Assembly: GCA_003480725.1 (NCBI GenBank)
Contig: QUJQ01000005.1
Location: forward strand, 17,162-81,161
Origin: Clostridiaceae bacterium AM27-36LB
Lineage (GTDB): Bacteria; Bacillota; Clostridia; Lachnospirales; Lachnospiraceae
Direction of reading: 5' to 3'
DNA length: 64,000 nucleotides
Shown: one piece after another, positions 40,602 through 49,122 of the stretch
How the letters are laid out: each line of letters opens with the position of its first letter
Position numbering within the stretch: position 1 is the stretch's first letter
Made by a program: the position numbers and the translations under genes
Notes under the pieces: model-generated
What the model was told of the DNA's origin: nothing
Database searches by the model: none
The model's input: only the letters and a program-made list of their open reading frames with translations

Positions 40602-41244
40602 TATTTTGAAATCCACAAAATTAGATATTGCATTGGTAAAACCATATTTTAAGACAATTTGTTTCACCCTGCTTCTGCCGATTGTGTTTGCCGCAATCAA
40701 TCGTTCTTTGCTGACAGGGGTATCATTTGCTATGTGCTTTATTGCCATGACGACGGGATATACCTTTTCCATCACAGAAAAAAACAGTATGGATCGTCTG
40801 TTTGGTATTTTACCTGTTCGTAAAAGTGAGCTTGTGATCGGACGCTATGTTTTCGTCCTTGCAATGGGGCTTCTTTCCTTGATTATTTCTTTGATTGCAC
40901 AGCCGCTTGTCTTGAAAGTGCTGGGTGAAACAGTTGGCGTATTTGATATTGTAACTGCCGCTATTGCAGGAGTATTCTTATTTGCACTCTATACCGTGTT
41001 CCAGATTCCGGGATATTACAAGTACGGCTCAATCAAAGGACGGGTATTTATGTATATTCCAGTGGCCGGTTTTTTGGTGACTTTACTTCTTCTCTCTAAA
41101 ATGCCAGCTATCGGGAACTCAATTATTTCAGTCGTTGAATCTTCTCCGATACTTCTTGTGTTGCTTGCGGTTTTTGCTATTGTCGTGATGTATGCGGTTT
41201 CAATCTTCTTGTCCATTCGGGTTATGAAGAATAAGGAAATGTGA
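40594..41244 (+). CDS. ABC-2 type permease
   Basis: 216 residues with about six membrane helices (LLLPIVFAAINRSLLTGVSFAMCF, YVFVLAMGLLSLIISLIAQPL, VFLFALYTVFQIP, MYIPVAGFLVTLLLL, PILLVLLAVFAIVVMYAVSIFL). It contains KNSMDRLFGILPVRKSELVIGRYVF, the conserved ABC-2 loop. Start ATG 40594 after AAAGGTG. Membrane half of the exporter with the ATPase upstream. Confidence 0.88.
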   Translation: MSNILKSTKLDIALVKPYFKTICFTLLLPIVFAAINRSLLTGVSFAMCFIAMTTGYTFSITEKNSMDRLFGILPVRKSELVIGRYVFVLAMGLLSLIISLIAQPLVLKVLGETVGVFDIVTAAIAGVFLFALYTVFQIPGYYKYGSIKGRVFMYIPVAGFLVTLLLLSKMPAIGNSIISVVESSPILLVLLAVFAIVVMYAVSIFLSIRVMKNKEM

Positions 41245-41253
41245 GGTGATTGT

Positions 41254-41376
41254 ATGGATTTCACAATTTTGGCAGTTGTGCTTTTGATTGGTGTTGGCGT
41301 TCCTATCCGTAATAAACTCATACGGAAATATCGGGATAAAAAGAAACAAGAAGATAATAAGGATAAGCTGAAATAA
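41254..41376 (+). CDS. 40-residue single-span membrane protein
   Basis: ATG 41254 follows GAGGTGATT. One hydrophobic helix (FTILAVVLLIGVGVPI) and a very basic, charged tail (RNKLIRKYRDKKKQEDNKDK). It is the last gene of the GntR-ABC operon and precedes a terminator. Probably a small accessory subunit; too short for family assignment. Confidence 0.7.
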   Translation: MDFTILAVVLLIGVGVPIRNKLIRKYRDKKKQEDNKDKLK

Positions 41377-41384
41377 TATATAAA

Positions 41385-41430
41385 CAGCACCGGGAGGAAT
41401 ATGAAAATATCTTCTTTGGTGCTGCTTTTT
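41385..41430 (+). terminator. rho-independent terminator of the GntR-ABC operon
   Basis: CAGCACC (41385-41391) pairs with GGTGCTG (41418-41424), followed by CTTTTT. Confidence 0.75.
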
Positions 41431-41471
41431 AATAGAGCTATATTTTGCTGATAGATTTTTTGAAAAAATCC

Positions 41472-41510
41472 GTCCGCTGTAACATTTCGCGGACATTTGC
41501 CTGTTATACT
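41472..41510 (+). promoter_or_regulatory. response-regulator operator and promoter, site 1
   Basis: GTCCGC and GCGGAC (41472-41477, 41489-41494) flank TGTAACATTTC (41478-41488), ending 16 bases before TATACT (41505-41510). The same box with the same spacing to a -10 occurs upstream of 43886 and its duplicate. It is presumed to be the binding site of the response regulator encoded next. Confidence 0.75.
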
Positions 41511-41538
41511 ATCTGCAAAAAGCAAAGGAAGTGAGGAT

Positions 41539-42231
41539 ATGAAGCAGGTTTTAATTGTCGAGGACGACAGTTTTTTGAATAAGATGTTGGCCTATAACCT
41601 GACCGCAGATGGCTACGGCGTGACTTCTGCCCTAAATGCCAGAACCGCAGCCGACGCCATCCGCCAGCGGGAATTTGATTTGGTGCTGCTGGACATCAAC
41701 CTGCCGGACGGGAACGGTTTTGAGCTGTGCAAGCTGATCAAGCCCCAGCACCCGGACACCATCGTAATATTCCTGACCGCCAACGATCAGGAGAGCGACC
41801 AGATACGGGGCTATGAGGTGGGCGCGGTGGACTACATCACAAAGCCCTTTGTGATCGGGGCCTTGCAGCGAAAAATCAAAGCCATGTTCGCCATGCTGGA
41901 ACACCACAAACCGGCCAAGGACATTTACGACGACGGGCGGCTGTTTCTGGACTTCTCGGAGCAGACGGCTTCCTTAAACGGCAAGCCCCTGACTCTATCC
42001 CCGATGGAGTACAAAATGCTGAACCTATTCCGTAAAAATCCCCGGCGAGTGCTGACCCGTGGGCAGCTTTTGGAAAAGCTGTGGGATATAGACGAGAGGT
42101 TTGTAGACGAACACACCCTGACAACCTCCATCAGCCGGATTCGCAGCAAGATTGAATCCGACGGCGGCGCACCCTACATCAAGACCATTTATGGCATGGG
42201 CTATCAATGGACGGGAGGCGAGGCAAAATGA
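41539..42231 (+). CDS. OmpR-family response regulator
   Basis: 230 residues. Receiver with phospho-acceptor Asp52 (VLLDINLPDG), acidic pair EDD at 8-10 and Lys in YITKPF. The C-terminal winged helix ends in RSKIESDGGAPYIKTIYGMGYQW. Start ATG 41539 after GAAGTGAGG. It overlaps the kinase gene by four bases. It likely activates itself and the ABC operon at 43886 through the TGTAACATTTC box. Confidence 0.93.
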   Translation: MKQVLIVEDDSFLNKMLAYNLTADGYGVTSALNARTAADAIRQREFDLVLLDINLPDGNGFELCKLIKPQHPDTIVIFLTANDQESDQIRGYEVGAVDYITKPFVIGALQRKIKAMFAMLEHHKPAKDIYDDGRLFLDFSEQTASLNGKPLTLSPMEYKMLNLFRKNPRRVLTRGQLLEKLWDIDERFVDEHTLTTSISRIRSKIESDGGAPYIKTIYGMGYQWTGGEAK

Positions 42232-43259
42232 AGGTTAAGAACCTATCGGTAAAGCGGCTGTTTGGCCGGGTGGCAATAGGGCTTGTCCTCTCCATGTCCG
42301 GGATCACCATAGCCCTGTTTTTTGTGACGAAACAGACGGCGGTGCTGCTGACGGGCGGGGCGCTGCTGCTGTGCGCCCTTGTGGGGATTTTTGTACTGAC
42401 ACAGGCGTTTGGAAAACGGTTGTCACAGTTTACCGCTGACCTGTGCCAGACTTTAGACCACATGATCGCCGGAAATGAAGCACCCCAGCGGCCAGAGGAC
42501 AGCGAAACCCAGCTTGCCAGAATCGGACACCGGCTGGCAAGGCTTTACCAGATCATGCAGGAGAACCGCCGCCGGGTGGACGAGGAACGGCAGGAGTTAC
42601 AGACCCTTGTATCAGATATTTCCCATCAGGTGAAAACGCCGGTAAGCAATCTGAAAATGGCGACGGACACCCTGTTGGAAAAGCCTATGACCGAGGCGGA
42701 GCGCACCGACTTTATCCGAGGAATCCGCAGCCAGACGGATAAACTGGACTTTCTCTTTCAGGCCCTTGTGAAAACCTCCCGGCTGGAAACGGGCGTGATC
42801 CAGTTGGATAAGAAACCGGGCCGCCTCTTTGATACCGTGGCACAGGCCATGAGTGGAATTGTGTATGCAGCAGAGAAAAAGGAAATCGTCGTGTCCGTGG
42901 ACTGCCCGGAGGATTTGACCGTTTTCCATGACAGCAAGTGGACATCCGAAGCCCTTTTTAACCTGCTGGACAATGCGGTGAAGTACACCCCGGCAGGCGG
43001 GAAAATCGCTGTGTCGGTGGTGCTGTGGGAAATGTATGTGGAAATCAAAGTAGCCGACACCGGCAAGGGCATTTCCGAAAGCAATCAGGCCGCCATCTTC
43101 CGGCGCTTCTATCGTGAGGAAGAAGTACACGAACAGCAGGGCGTGGGCATTGGCCTGTATCTGGCCCGCGAGATCGTAACACGGCAGGGCGGCTATATCA
43201 AAGTGGTTTCGGAGCCGGGCAAGGGTTCGGAATTTTCCATTATGTTGCCGACTAAATAA
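42228..43259 (+). CDS. sensor histidine kinase
   Basis: 343 residues. Two membrane helices near the N-terminus (residues ~15-32 and ~38-60) without a large sensor domain. H-box SDISHQVKTPVSNL with His133; N-box FNLLDNAVKYTP; G1 ADTGKGIS and G2 GVGIGLYLAREI. Intramembrane-sensing layout as in antibiotic-detoxification kinases. Starts in ATGA-type overlap with the regulator. Likely senses transport by the ABC system at 44152-46862. Confidence 0.92.
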   Translation: MKVKNLSVKRLFGRVAIGLVLSMSGITIALFFVTKQTAVLLTGGALLLCALVGIFVLTQAFGKRLSQFTADLCQTLDHMIAGNEAPQRPEDSETQLARIGHRLARLYQIMQENRRRVDEERQELQTLVSDISHQVKTPVSNLKMATDTLLEKPMTEAERTDFIRGIRSQTDKLDFLFQALVKTSRLETGVIQLDKKPGRLFDTVAQAMSGIVYAAEKKEIVVSVDCPEDLTVFHDSKWTSEALFNLLDNAVKYTPAGGKIAVSVVLWEMYVEIKVADTGKGISESNQAAIFRRFYREEEVHEQQGVGIGLYLAREIVTRQGGYIKVVSEPGKGSEFSIMLPTK

Positions 43260-43286
43260 AGCACACTTATAACAGGAGAAAACACC

Positions 43287-43703
43287 ATGAAAAAAATCAA
43301 TTTTTGCAAAGCAACAACAATCATCTTAATAATCAATGTTATTTTATCTATTGTTTTATTTTTCGTTGTTCCTGATAAAATAGCAATTCAATGGGTAGGT
43401 ACATCCCCCAGCAATGCAGTAGATTCTTACTATGTATTTTTGGTGCCGGTATTGTCAGTGCTTTTTGCTTTTACGGGAAAACCTATTTTTACAATGTTCC
43501 TGTTTAGATTGTGGAATAGAACTAACGAGCATTTAGTGACATACTTAAATTTGTGTCTGCAAGTTGTATTTCTTACTTGTGAAATCTATATCGGATTATA
43601 TAACCTATGTAATTTTAATGTTGCCATTAGTATAATTCTCATTGTGGAACTTATGATAGATGTGGTGATTGGATTGAAATTATTTCACAATCAATCTATC
43701 TAA
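43287..43703 (+). CDS. DUF1648-type small membrane protein
   Basis: 138 residues; four membrane helices. The motif VPDKIAIQWVG after the first helix is the DUF1648 pattern (as in SdpI-type immunity proteins), followed by SSNA-type polar residues and YVFLVPVLSVLF. It is more AT-rich than its neighbours. It may help resistance to a peptide, by analogy with SdpI. No ligand is known. Confidence 0.65.
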   Translation: MKKINFCKATTIILIINVILSIVLFFVVPDKIAIQWVGTSPSNAVDSYYVFLVPVLSVLFAFTGKPIFTMFLFRLWNRTNEHLVTYLNLCLQVVFLTCEIYIGLYNLCNFNVAISIILIVELMIDVVIGLKLFHNQSI

Positions 43704-43765
43704 AAGATTGTGTAGTATGATTCGGCGGACGACCATTTCCGGCTGTCCGCCGTGAATTTTTTTGA

Positions 43766-44138
43766 AATGTCCGAGCGTTGTAACATTTCACCCCGATTTT
43801 CAATGAAATTTTTTGGCCGCTGTAACATTTCGCGGACATTTGGGTTTTACAATACCCTTATCAACAAAAGTGAGGAGGCGACGCAATGGAACTGACCCCG
43901 ACATTGATTTTGAATCTGGCGCTGCTGATCGTCCCGCCCGTTGCCCTTGTGCTGGTGTTCCGGCAATGGCTGGCCCGGCACATCCGCTGGACGGTTGCCT
44001 TGACTGCTCTCTGTGATGTTCTTCTATTTTGGGATGAACTGTTCTACTATGAGAGCTTCGGCCTGTTCGCTGTGCTGATTCTGGTGCAGTTGGCGGCCAC
44101 CGGCGCAGCAGCGTTCCGCATTTACAACAAACAAAAAA
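43766..44138. repeat. promoter-plus-small-gene duplication, copy 1 (D1)
   Basis: The operator pair, promoter and the 86-residue gene here are duplicated at 46888-47265 with only scattered differences and a small insertion upstream of the start. Confidence 0.88.
43779..43850 (+). promoter_or_regulatory. tandem operator pair and promoter, site 2
   Basis: TGTAACATTTC occurs at 43779-43789 and again at 43821-43831, exactly 42 bases apart. The second copy, flanked by CCGC/GCGG, sits the same distance from a -10 (TACAAT) as at 41472. Presumed response-regulator control of the ABC operon. Confidence 0.75.
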
Positions 44139-44146
44139 AGGATTGA
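43886..44146 (+). CDS. 86-residue membrane protein of ABC operon
   Basis: Three hydrophobic helices (ILNLALLIVPPVALVLVF, WTVALTALCDVLLFW, LFAVLILVQLAATGAAAF) around a charged loop. The start ATG follows GAGGAGG. It is the first gene after the operator pair and directly precedes the ATPase gene. A second copy at 47016 is broken by a stop. Probably an accessory of the ABC system; no family recognised. Confidence 0.7.
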   Translation: MELTPTLILNLALLIVPPVALVLVFRQWLARHIRWTVALTALCDVLLFWDELFYYESFGLFAVLILVQLAATGAAAFRIYNKQKKD

Positions 44147-44151
44147 ATTTT

Positions 44152-44817
44152 ATGAGCATTTTACAGACTATCGACCTGAAAAAGTATTACGGCACAGAGC
44201 CGAACATCACCCGCGCCCTTGACGGTGTGAACTTCTCCGTGGAGGACGGCGAATTTGTGGCCGTTGTGGGAACCTCCGGCAGCGGCAAGTCTACCCTGCT
44301 TCACATGATGGGCGGGCTGGACACCCCTACTTCCGGCAATGTGATTGTCCGGGACAAAGAGCTGTCGAAAATGAACGACGAACAGCTTACCATCTTCCGC
44401 CGCCGCAACATCGGCTTTATCTTCCAGAACTATAACCTTGTTCCCATCCTGAATGTGTATGAGAACATCGTCCTGCCGGTGGAGCTAGACGGGGACACGG
44501 TGGATCAGAAGTTTTTGGACGAGATCGTTCACCTGCTGGGGCTGAAAGATAAACTGAAAAATATGCCGAACAATCTTTCCGGCGGACAGCAGCAGCGTGT
44601 GGCGATTGCCCGCGCCTTGATTACCAAACCGGCTATTGTGCTGGCCGACGAGCCGACCGGCAACCTTGACAGCAAGACCAGTGCCGAGGTGCTGGGGCTT
44701 ATCAAGCGTACCAGTGCGGAGTTCCGGCAAACTGTTGTGATGATTACCCACAATGACGACATAGCCCGCCTTGCAGATCGGATTGTCCGCATTGAGGACG
44801 GCAAGATTGTGGAATAA
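44152..44817 (+). CDS. MacB/BceA-type ABC transporter ATP-binding protein
   Basis: 221 residues. Walker A GTSGSGKST (40-48), Q-loop FIFQNYNLVP, signature LSGGQQQRVAIARAL, Walker B IVLADEPTGNLD, switch MITHNDDIA. Partner of the large FtsX-type permease 15 bases downstream. Family members remove antimicrobial peptides or act in lipoprotein/peptide export and signal to the cognate kinase. Confidence 0.93.
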   Translation: MSILQTIDLKKYYGTEPNITRALDGVNFSVEDGEFVAVVGTSGSGKSTLLHMMGGLDTPTSGNVIVRDKELSKMNDEQLTIFRRRNIGFIFQNYNLVPILNVYENIVLPVELDGDTVDQKFLDEIVHLLGLKDKLKNMPNNLSGGQQQRVAIARALITKPAIVLADEPTGNLDSKTSAEVLGLIKRTSAEFRQTVVMITHNDDIARLADRIVRIEDGKIVE

Positions 44818-44831
44818 GGAGGTGGTAGGCT

Positions 44832-46862
44832 ATGACATGGCCTTTTGAGAATGATACCAGTGCTATCACGAAAAAAATTGCTAAAAACGATATAGATAAA
44901 AACCGAGTTAAAAAGGTTTTCTCGCTTACTACGATAGTCTTTGCAACAGCACTACTCATGATGTTGATTATGTTTGAAAGCGGATATGAAACTACAAAAG
45001 ATAGAATGGCAGAAGGGCAGCCACAAGTTGTTTTTTATGATCTTTCCCAGCAGCAAATTGAGTTGTTGTATTCAGAGGAAAATATCGAATCCATCAAAGT
45101 AACTGAAACAGAAAACGGGTATGATGCTTCAATTACCATTGTTGATGCCACAAAAATGACGCAATATGGTTTTTCTTCTGCGGTCGATAATATATCTTCA
45201 AAATATGACATTCATCATGTAACAAGAAACGACTTATTCATAGATAGTTTGCCTAACGGAGGACTATTAAATCAGAAAAACATGGTTCTTATGGGGGTGG
45301 CAATCTTCATTATAATTGTGAGTGCTTTAGTAATTTACAATGTTTTCTATTTATCTGTTGTAAATCAGGTGCGGCAATTTGGGCAGCTTCGTACTGTCGG
45401 AATGACACAGCAGCAAACAAAGAAAATCATGCGCTACGAAAGAAAATTTTTATGTAGAATTGGGGTTCCGATTGGTCTACTAATTGGTGGCCTTGCTGGA
45501 TATTTGTTGCAACCTGATGGTTGGGATTGGATCGCTGCGGTAGTCTGGGGGATAATCATTAGTCTTATCATCAATTTCGTTGTAAAAGTATCGTTAAATA
45601 GACCTACAAAAATAGCCCTCAGCATTTCCCCGATCCTTTCCAGCAAATATATGATGGAACGCTTTGATTGTAAGGTTACTAACAAAGAAAAACGAAAATT
45701 ATCTTCTTTGGGGCTGGCAATCATAAGCATAACATCACACTGGAAAAGCATTTTAGTTTCTGTGCTTTCTTTGGGCCTAAGCGGGCTTTTATTCGTCTTA
45801 GCTGCGACATACACCGCTTCCATTGATCCAGAGTCTATTGTAAAGAAAGATGTCTACCAGTATGGACAATTTGCGATTGAAACTACTGGTAAATACAGCG
45901 AGAAAGTTTCAGAAATTGAAAACTTCAAACAAAAGATAATGGAGCTTCCAAACATTAGCAATATAAAGCAAGTTGTTGAAACAGATATTAGTTGGGCAGG
46001 GAAAAATAGCACAGGCAAAGATCAACTTTCTATTATTACCGATAATGATTTTGCCTCTATTCAGCAATTCAGAGAATCAGGCGATTTGGATTATCAACAG
46101 CTTGTTCAATCTAACCAGATCGTTGCTGTAAATGGTGTAGAAGGTATTTCTAAAGGCGATACAGTAGAATTTACATTTGGGGATGGCACCCAAAAAACTT
46201 ATACAGTGGGAGGCATATTAGATGGTGATCTGTATTCAAATACAGCAATTTATGGCGGCTGGTTTTTAATGCCCACTGAATTGATAGCAGAAAATTCGGT
46301 TTCTTTTAATGTTTCTATTAGGTTGATTGTAAAGGCAAATGATACCGGATTGGAACACACCACAATATCTTTAGAGAAATTAGTGGATATGTCAGATGGA
46401 TTAACACTGACGACTATGCAAGAAGCGATTGCTTCAAAAGAAGCTACTATAAGGCAGGTAGGAATATCTATCATAGGCGTAACACTATTCTTGCTGCTTT
46501 TTAGTATCATTACTTTCGCAAGTACAATCATTACAAATATAGCAACAAAAAAGCGGGAATACGCTATGTTTCAATCCATCGGTATGACTAGGAAACAAAC
46601 AGAAAAAATGGCACTATGCGAAAGTTGTGTATTGGCGATAGGGAGCTTGATACTTACTCTGATATTGGGAATTATTTTAGGGCAGATATTGATAAAAGGC
46701 TTGATAAGTGCAGGGATTTTCTATTTGTCATATACATTTCCATTAACATTGTTTACTGTATATTGCATTGTGGTAGTTCTGATTATTTTGACGATTACTA
46801 TTTCCGCTTTTTACAGTTTACAAAAAACTCCGTTGGTTGAGAGATTACGGATTGTAGACTAA
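44832..46862 (+). CDS. FtsX-type ABC transporter permease
   Basis: 676 residues. N-terminal helix, outer loop, then two FtsX units. The first has three helices around 150-265 (VAIFIIIVSALVIYNVFYLS, with VRQFGQLRTVGMTQQQ), followed by a helix near 320 and a large outer domain (~345-535). The last has three helices at the end (ISIIGVTLFLLLFSIITFAST, with YAMFQSIGMTRKQ). Start MTWPFENDTSAITKK is shared in style with the permease at 61564. The gene is AT-rich compared with the ATPase before it, suggesting separate histories. Confidence 0.9.
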   Translation: MTWPFENDTSAITKKIAKNDIDKNRVKKVFSLTTIVFATALLMMLIMFESGYETTKDRMAEGQPQVVFYDLSQQQIELLYSEENIESIKVTETENGYDASITIVDATKMTQYGFSSAVDNISSKYDIHHVTRNDLFIDSLPNGGLLNQKNMVLMGVAIFIIIVSALVIYNVFYLSVVNQVRQFGQLRTVGMTQQQTKKIMRYERKFLCRIGVPIGLLIGGLAGYLLQPDGWDWIAAVVWGIIISLIINFVVKVSLNRPTKIALSISPILSSKYMMERFDCKVTNKEKRKLSSLGLAIISITSHWKSILVSVLSLGLSGLLFVLAATYTASIDPESIVKKDVYQYGQFAIETTGKYSEKVSEIENFKQKIMELPNISNIKQVVETDISWAGKNSTGKDQLSIITDNDFASIQQFRESGDLDYQQLVQSNQIVAVNGVEGISKGDTVEFTFGDGTQKTYTVGGILDGDLYSNTAIYGGWFLMPTELIAENSVSFNVSIRLIVKANDTGLEHTTISLEKLVDMSDGLTLTTMQEAIASKEATIRQVGISIIGVTLFLLLFSIITFASTIITNIATKKREYAMFQSIGMTRKQTEKMALCESCVLAIGSLILTLILGIILGQILIKGLISAGIFYLSYTFPLTLFTVYCIVVVLIILTITISAFYSLQKTPLVERLRIVD

Positions 46863-46887
46863 TGAAGTAGACCCGACTAATATAAAA

Positions 46888-47265
46888 ATGTCCGAGCATT
46901 GTAACATTTCACCCCGATTTTCAATGGAATTTTTTGGCCACTGTAACATTTCGCGGAGATTTGGGTTTTACAATGACCTTATCAACAAAAGAGCACGCAT
47001 AACGGAGGCGACGCAATGGAACTGACCCCGACATTGATTTTGAATCTGGTGCTGCTGATCGTCCCACCCGTTGTCCTTGTGCTGGTGTTCCGGCAATGAC
47101 TGGCCCGGCACATCCGCTGGACGGTTGCCTTGACTGCTCTCTGTGATGTTCTCCTATTTTGGGATGAACTGTTCTACTATGAGAGTTTCGGTCTGTTTGC
47201 TGTGCTGCTTCTGGTACTGTTGGCGGCCACTGGCGCAGCAGTTTTCCGCATTTACCCCAAGCAAA
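46888..47265. repeat. promoter-plus-small-gene duplication, copy 2 (D2)
   Basis: Duplicate of 43766-44138, including two TGTAACATTTC boxes at 46900-46910 and 46942-46952, again 42 bases apart, and the start of the 86-residue gene. It lies directly upstream of the second winged-helix gene, which may therefore be driven from this promoter. Confidence 0.88.
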
Positions 47266-47270
47266 GGAGG
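47016..47270 (+). pseudogene. broken copy of the 86-residue membrane protein
   Basis: Same start and reading frame as 43886, but Trp28 (TGG) has become a TGA stop at 47097-47099. The frame would continue intact beyond the stop. A nonsense mutation in the duplicate is the simplest reading. Confidence 0.85.
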
Positions 47271-47279
47271 CGAACAATA

Positions 47280-47704
47280 TGGGCAGAATTTTAATATTAT
47301 CCGTCACTGACCACGAAGAACATATACTCAATAAAATTATGGAAACTATCGCAAACGAGCCGGAGCTTAACCATATTGCGCCTCCTCTCCCTTGCAACAT
47401 TCTTTCTTTTACAAATCTGGAAATCCGGCTGAAGGAGCAGACAGTGTCCTGCAGCGGTCAACTTGTTACTCTGACTCACCATGAGTTTGCTGTCCTTACA
47501 TATCTGGCTCGTCATCCTGGCTGGGTATTCTCAGCCAGCCAGATTTATGAGGCCGTATGGGATAGAGACGGTGAACGCTGCGGCACTGCCGTTGCCAGTA
47601 TCATCAGTCAGATCCGGCGCAAGTTGACGCCGGATACACCAAAGGGTGGCTATATCCGCACTATACTGGGCAGTGGATATAAATTTAGCAGTTCTCCCTT
47701 TTAA
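47280..47704 (+). CDS. OmpR-like winged-helix protein without receiver domain, paralogue 2
   Basis: 141 residues after AAAGGAGG. The C-terminal half is nearly identical to paralogue 1 (HPGWVFSASQIYEAVWD, GYIRTILGSGYKFSSSPF), but the N-terminal ~50 residues differ (ILILSVTDHEEHILNKIMETI, PPLPCNILSFTNLEI). Transcription may come from the D2 promoter just upstream, placing it under the neighbouring two-component system; that is inference. Confidence 0.8.
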
Positions 47705-47759
47705 GTCAGTAAGAAAGGCTCCGAGGCCGTAATGATCTCGGAGCCTTTCTCATTGACTT
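47703..47759. terminator. bidirectional terminator between convergent genes (copy 2)
   Basis: Same perfect stem as at 37385-37441, between the winged-helix gene (+) and Orf8-like gene (-). Confidence 0.88.
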
Positions 47760-47940
47760 AAATCTTAAACAATTTGATCGCCTTCAACAAAATAATGCTC
47801 AATTCCTGGTACAGATCCTCATCCAGCACGCCGTCAATAATAGCATACTTGAGCAGCAATGGTCGATACATCTGTAAGATCGCCGTAATGGCATCCTCGT
47901 TTCCGTCCTTGGCACTGAGGAGCAGACACTCAAAATTCAT
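47758..47940 (-). CDS. Tn916 Orf8-like small helix-turn-helix protein, copy 2
   Basis: 60 residues, differing from copy 1 at only a few positions (KDGNEDA for KAGNEDA; KLFKI for SLFRI at the end), although the DNA differs at many third-codon sites. That pattern shows both copies are, or were, under protein-level selection. Coupled to the Orf7-like gene by ATGA overlap. Confidence 0.75.
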   Translation of the reverse strand: MNFECLLLSAKDGNEDAITAILQMYRPLLLKYAIIDGVLDEDLYQELSIILLKAIKLFKI

Positions 47941-48344
47941 CTCTTGTCACCTCCTTCAATGCTCTTTCTGATTTTCTGGATCGTCCTGTAGTAAAGTGCA
48001 GCCACCCCTTTGTAGGACAGCCCAAACTTTGCTCCCAGAGTCTCGAAATCTTCTTCCTCCAGCGTTCGAGCCAGAAATATCTGGCGTTCCCGTTCATTGA
48101 GTTTCTGCAACGCCTCCAGAAGCGCTCCATTCTCAATGACATCCATAAGCGGTAATCTGTCCAAGACCACTTCCTCTGAGCTGGGTTCAGACTCATAGAC
48201 CACTTCCACAGTACTCTCTATACTGCTGCGCTTATAAAACTGGATCAAATAATCTTTTCTGCGGCGCTTGACCGCCGAAACTAAATATGCTGTAAACCTG
48301 AATTGCAGGTCATCTTCTGCCTGCCCATTGTTCCGTTGCCACAT
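47937..48344 (-). CDS. Tn916 Orf7-like sigma-70-type regulator, copy 2
   Basis: 135 residues from the ATG after TTTGGAGGTAAAG (minus strand). Same region 2/region 4 layout as copy 1 (FRFTAYLVSAVKRRRKDYLIQFYKR; LNERERQIFLARTLEEEDF), with small changes such as RSSIESTVEVV. It probably regulates transfer or excision genes outside the window, as proposed for Tn916 Orf7. Confidence 0.8.
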   Translation of the reverse strand: MWQRNNGQAEDDLQFRFTAYLVSAVKRRRKDYLIQFYKRSSIESTVEVVYESEPSSEEVVLDRLPLMDVIENGALLEALQKLNERERQIFLARTLEEEDFETLGAKFGLSYKGVAALYYRTIQKIRKSIEGGDKR

Positions 48345-48574
48345 GGCTTTACCTCCAAAAGTCTCAAGAATTCCGATGGATTTCCTGAGCTTCTGGCGGT
48401 GACCTGCACCGGACAAAACCTGGCTGTGATAGAGAAAAACAGCCAGCTTTGTACCAATGGACAAAACCAGCTGTTCCTTGAATTGCTGCATCGAGCAGTT
48501 CAATAGATACCGTCCGAGCAGGCGGAGGTTTTTCCTTATGTGGAGAGAACTCCCTTGTCCTGCCTCGACGATGC

Positions 48575-48856
48575 ACCCCTATTGAGAGCCGTTCATGAAA
48601 AGCCGTGTGTCCTGGAGTTATGAAAGCAATGAACTGCTCGATGTTGTGGAATCCTTTCTCCATAACATCGTTACTCCCTGTCCGCAGTTATGCGGACGGC
48701 ACACAGGCGGCCTGCATCATCCCCTTTCTTTCGCGATATGGCAGCGCAACGCTGCCGCCCTGCTGATAATTGTTAAATTGTGAAATAATACTTTTTTCAA
48801 ATGCTATTCCAGCTATTCTATTAAATTAAAACAAAAGGCGGCCTCCATCCTTATTG
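48575..48856 (-). other. invariant non-coding leader block (copy 2)
   Basis: 282 bases identical to 38257-38538, upstream of the Orf7-like gene. See copy 1 for hairpins. The region between here and 48345 contains only a 99-codon minus-strand frame of doubtful status. Confidence 0.5.
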
Positions 48857-48875
48857 CCAGGATAAAGACCGCCCT
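48835..48875 (-). terminator. hairpin terminator (copy 2)
   Basis: AAGGCGG and CCGCC arms with ATCCT/AGGAT inside. On the minus strand it is followed by TTTTGTTTT. It separates the SLOG gene from the Orf7-like leader. Confidence 0.65.
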
Positions 48876-49060
48876 CTTCTTCCGATTTTCATTGGGTACT
48901 GTACTGATCTCATACCCCCACCTCCACTTATCGAGTTTTCATTGGTTTTGGGATCACTGCCATAATCATAGTGTAACTGACAGTTTTCGGAAACTCTTGG
49001 AGTAGCATTGGAATCGCTTTCGAGCAAAAAGAAAATCATTCGACATTATATGACAAAACA

Positions 49061-49116
49061 AGCTCTAAAACGGACACACTACTTTGCAATCTTTCTTAGT
49101 GTTCCGCTTTAGAGCT
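49061..49116 (-). terminator. stem-loop after the SLOG gene (copy 2)
   Basis: AGCTCTAAA (49061-49069) pairs with TTTAGAGCT (49108-49116), with CGGA/TCCG extending the stem. It is just downstream of the minus-strand SLOG stop, and TTGTTTTGT follows on that strand. Confidence 0.65.
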
Positions 49117-49122
49117 CTTCCT

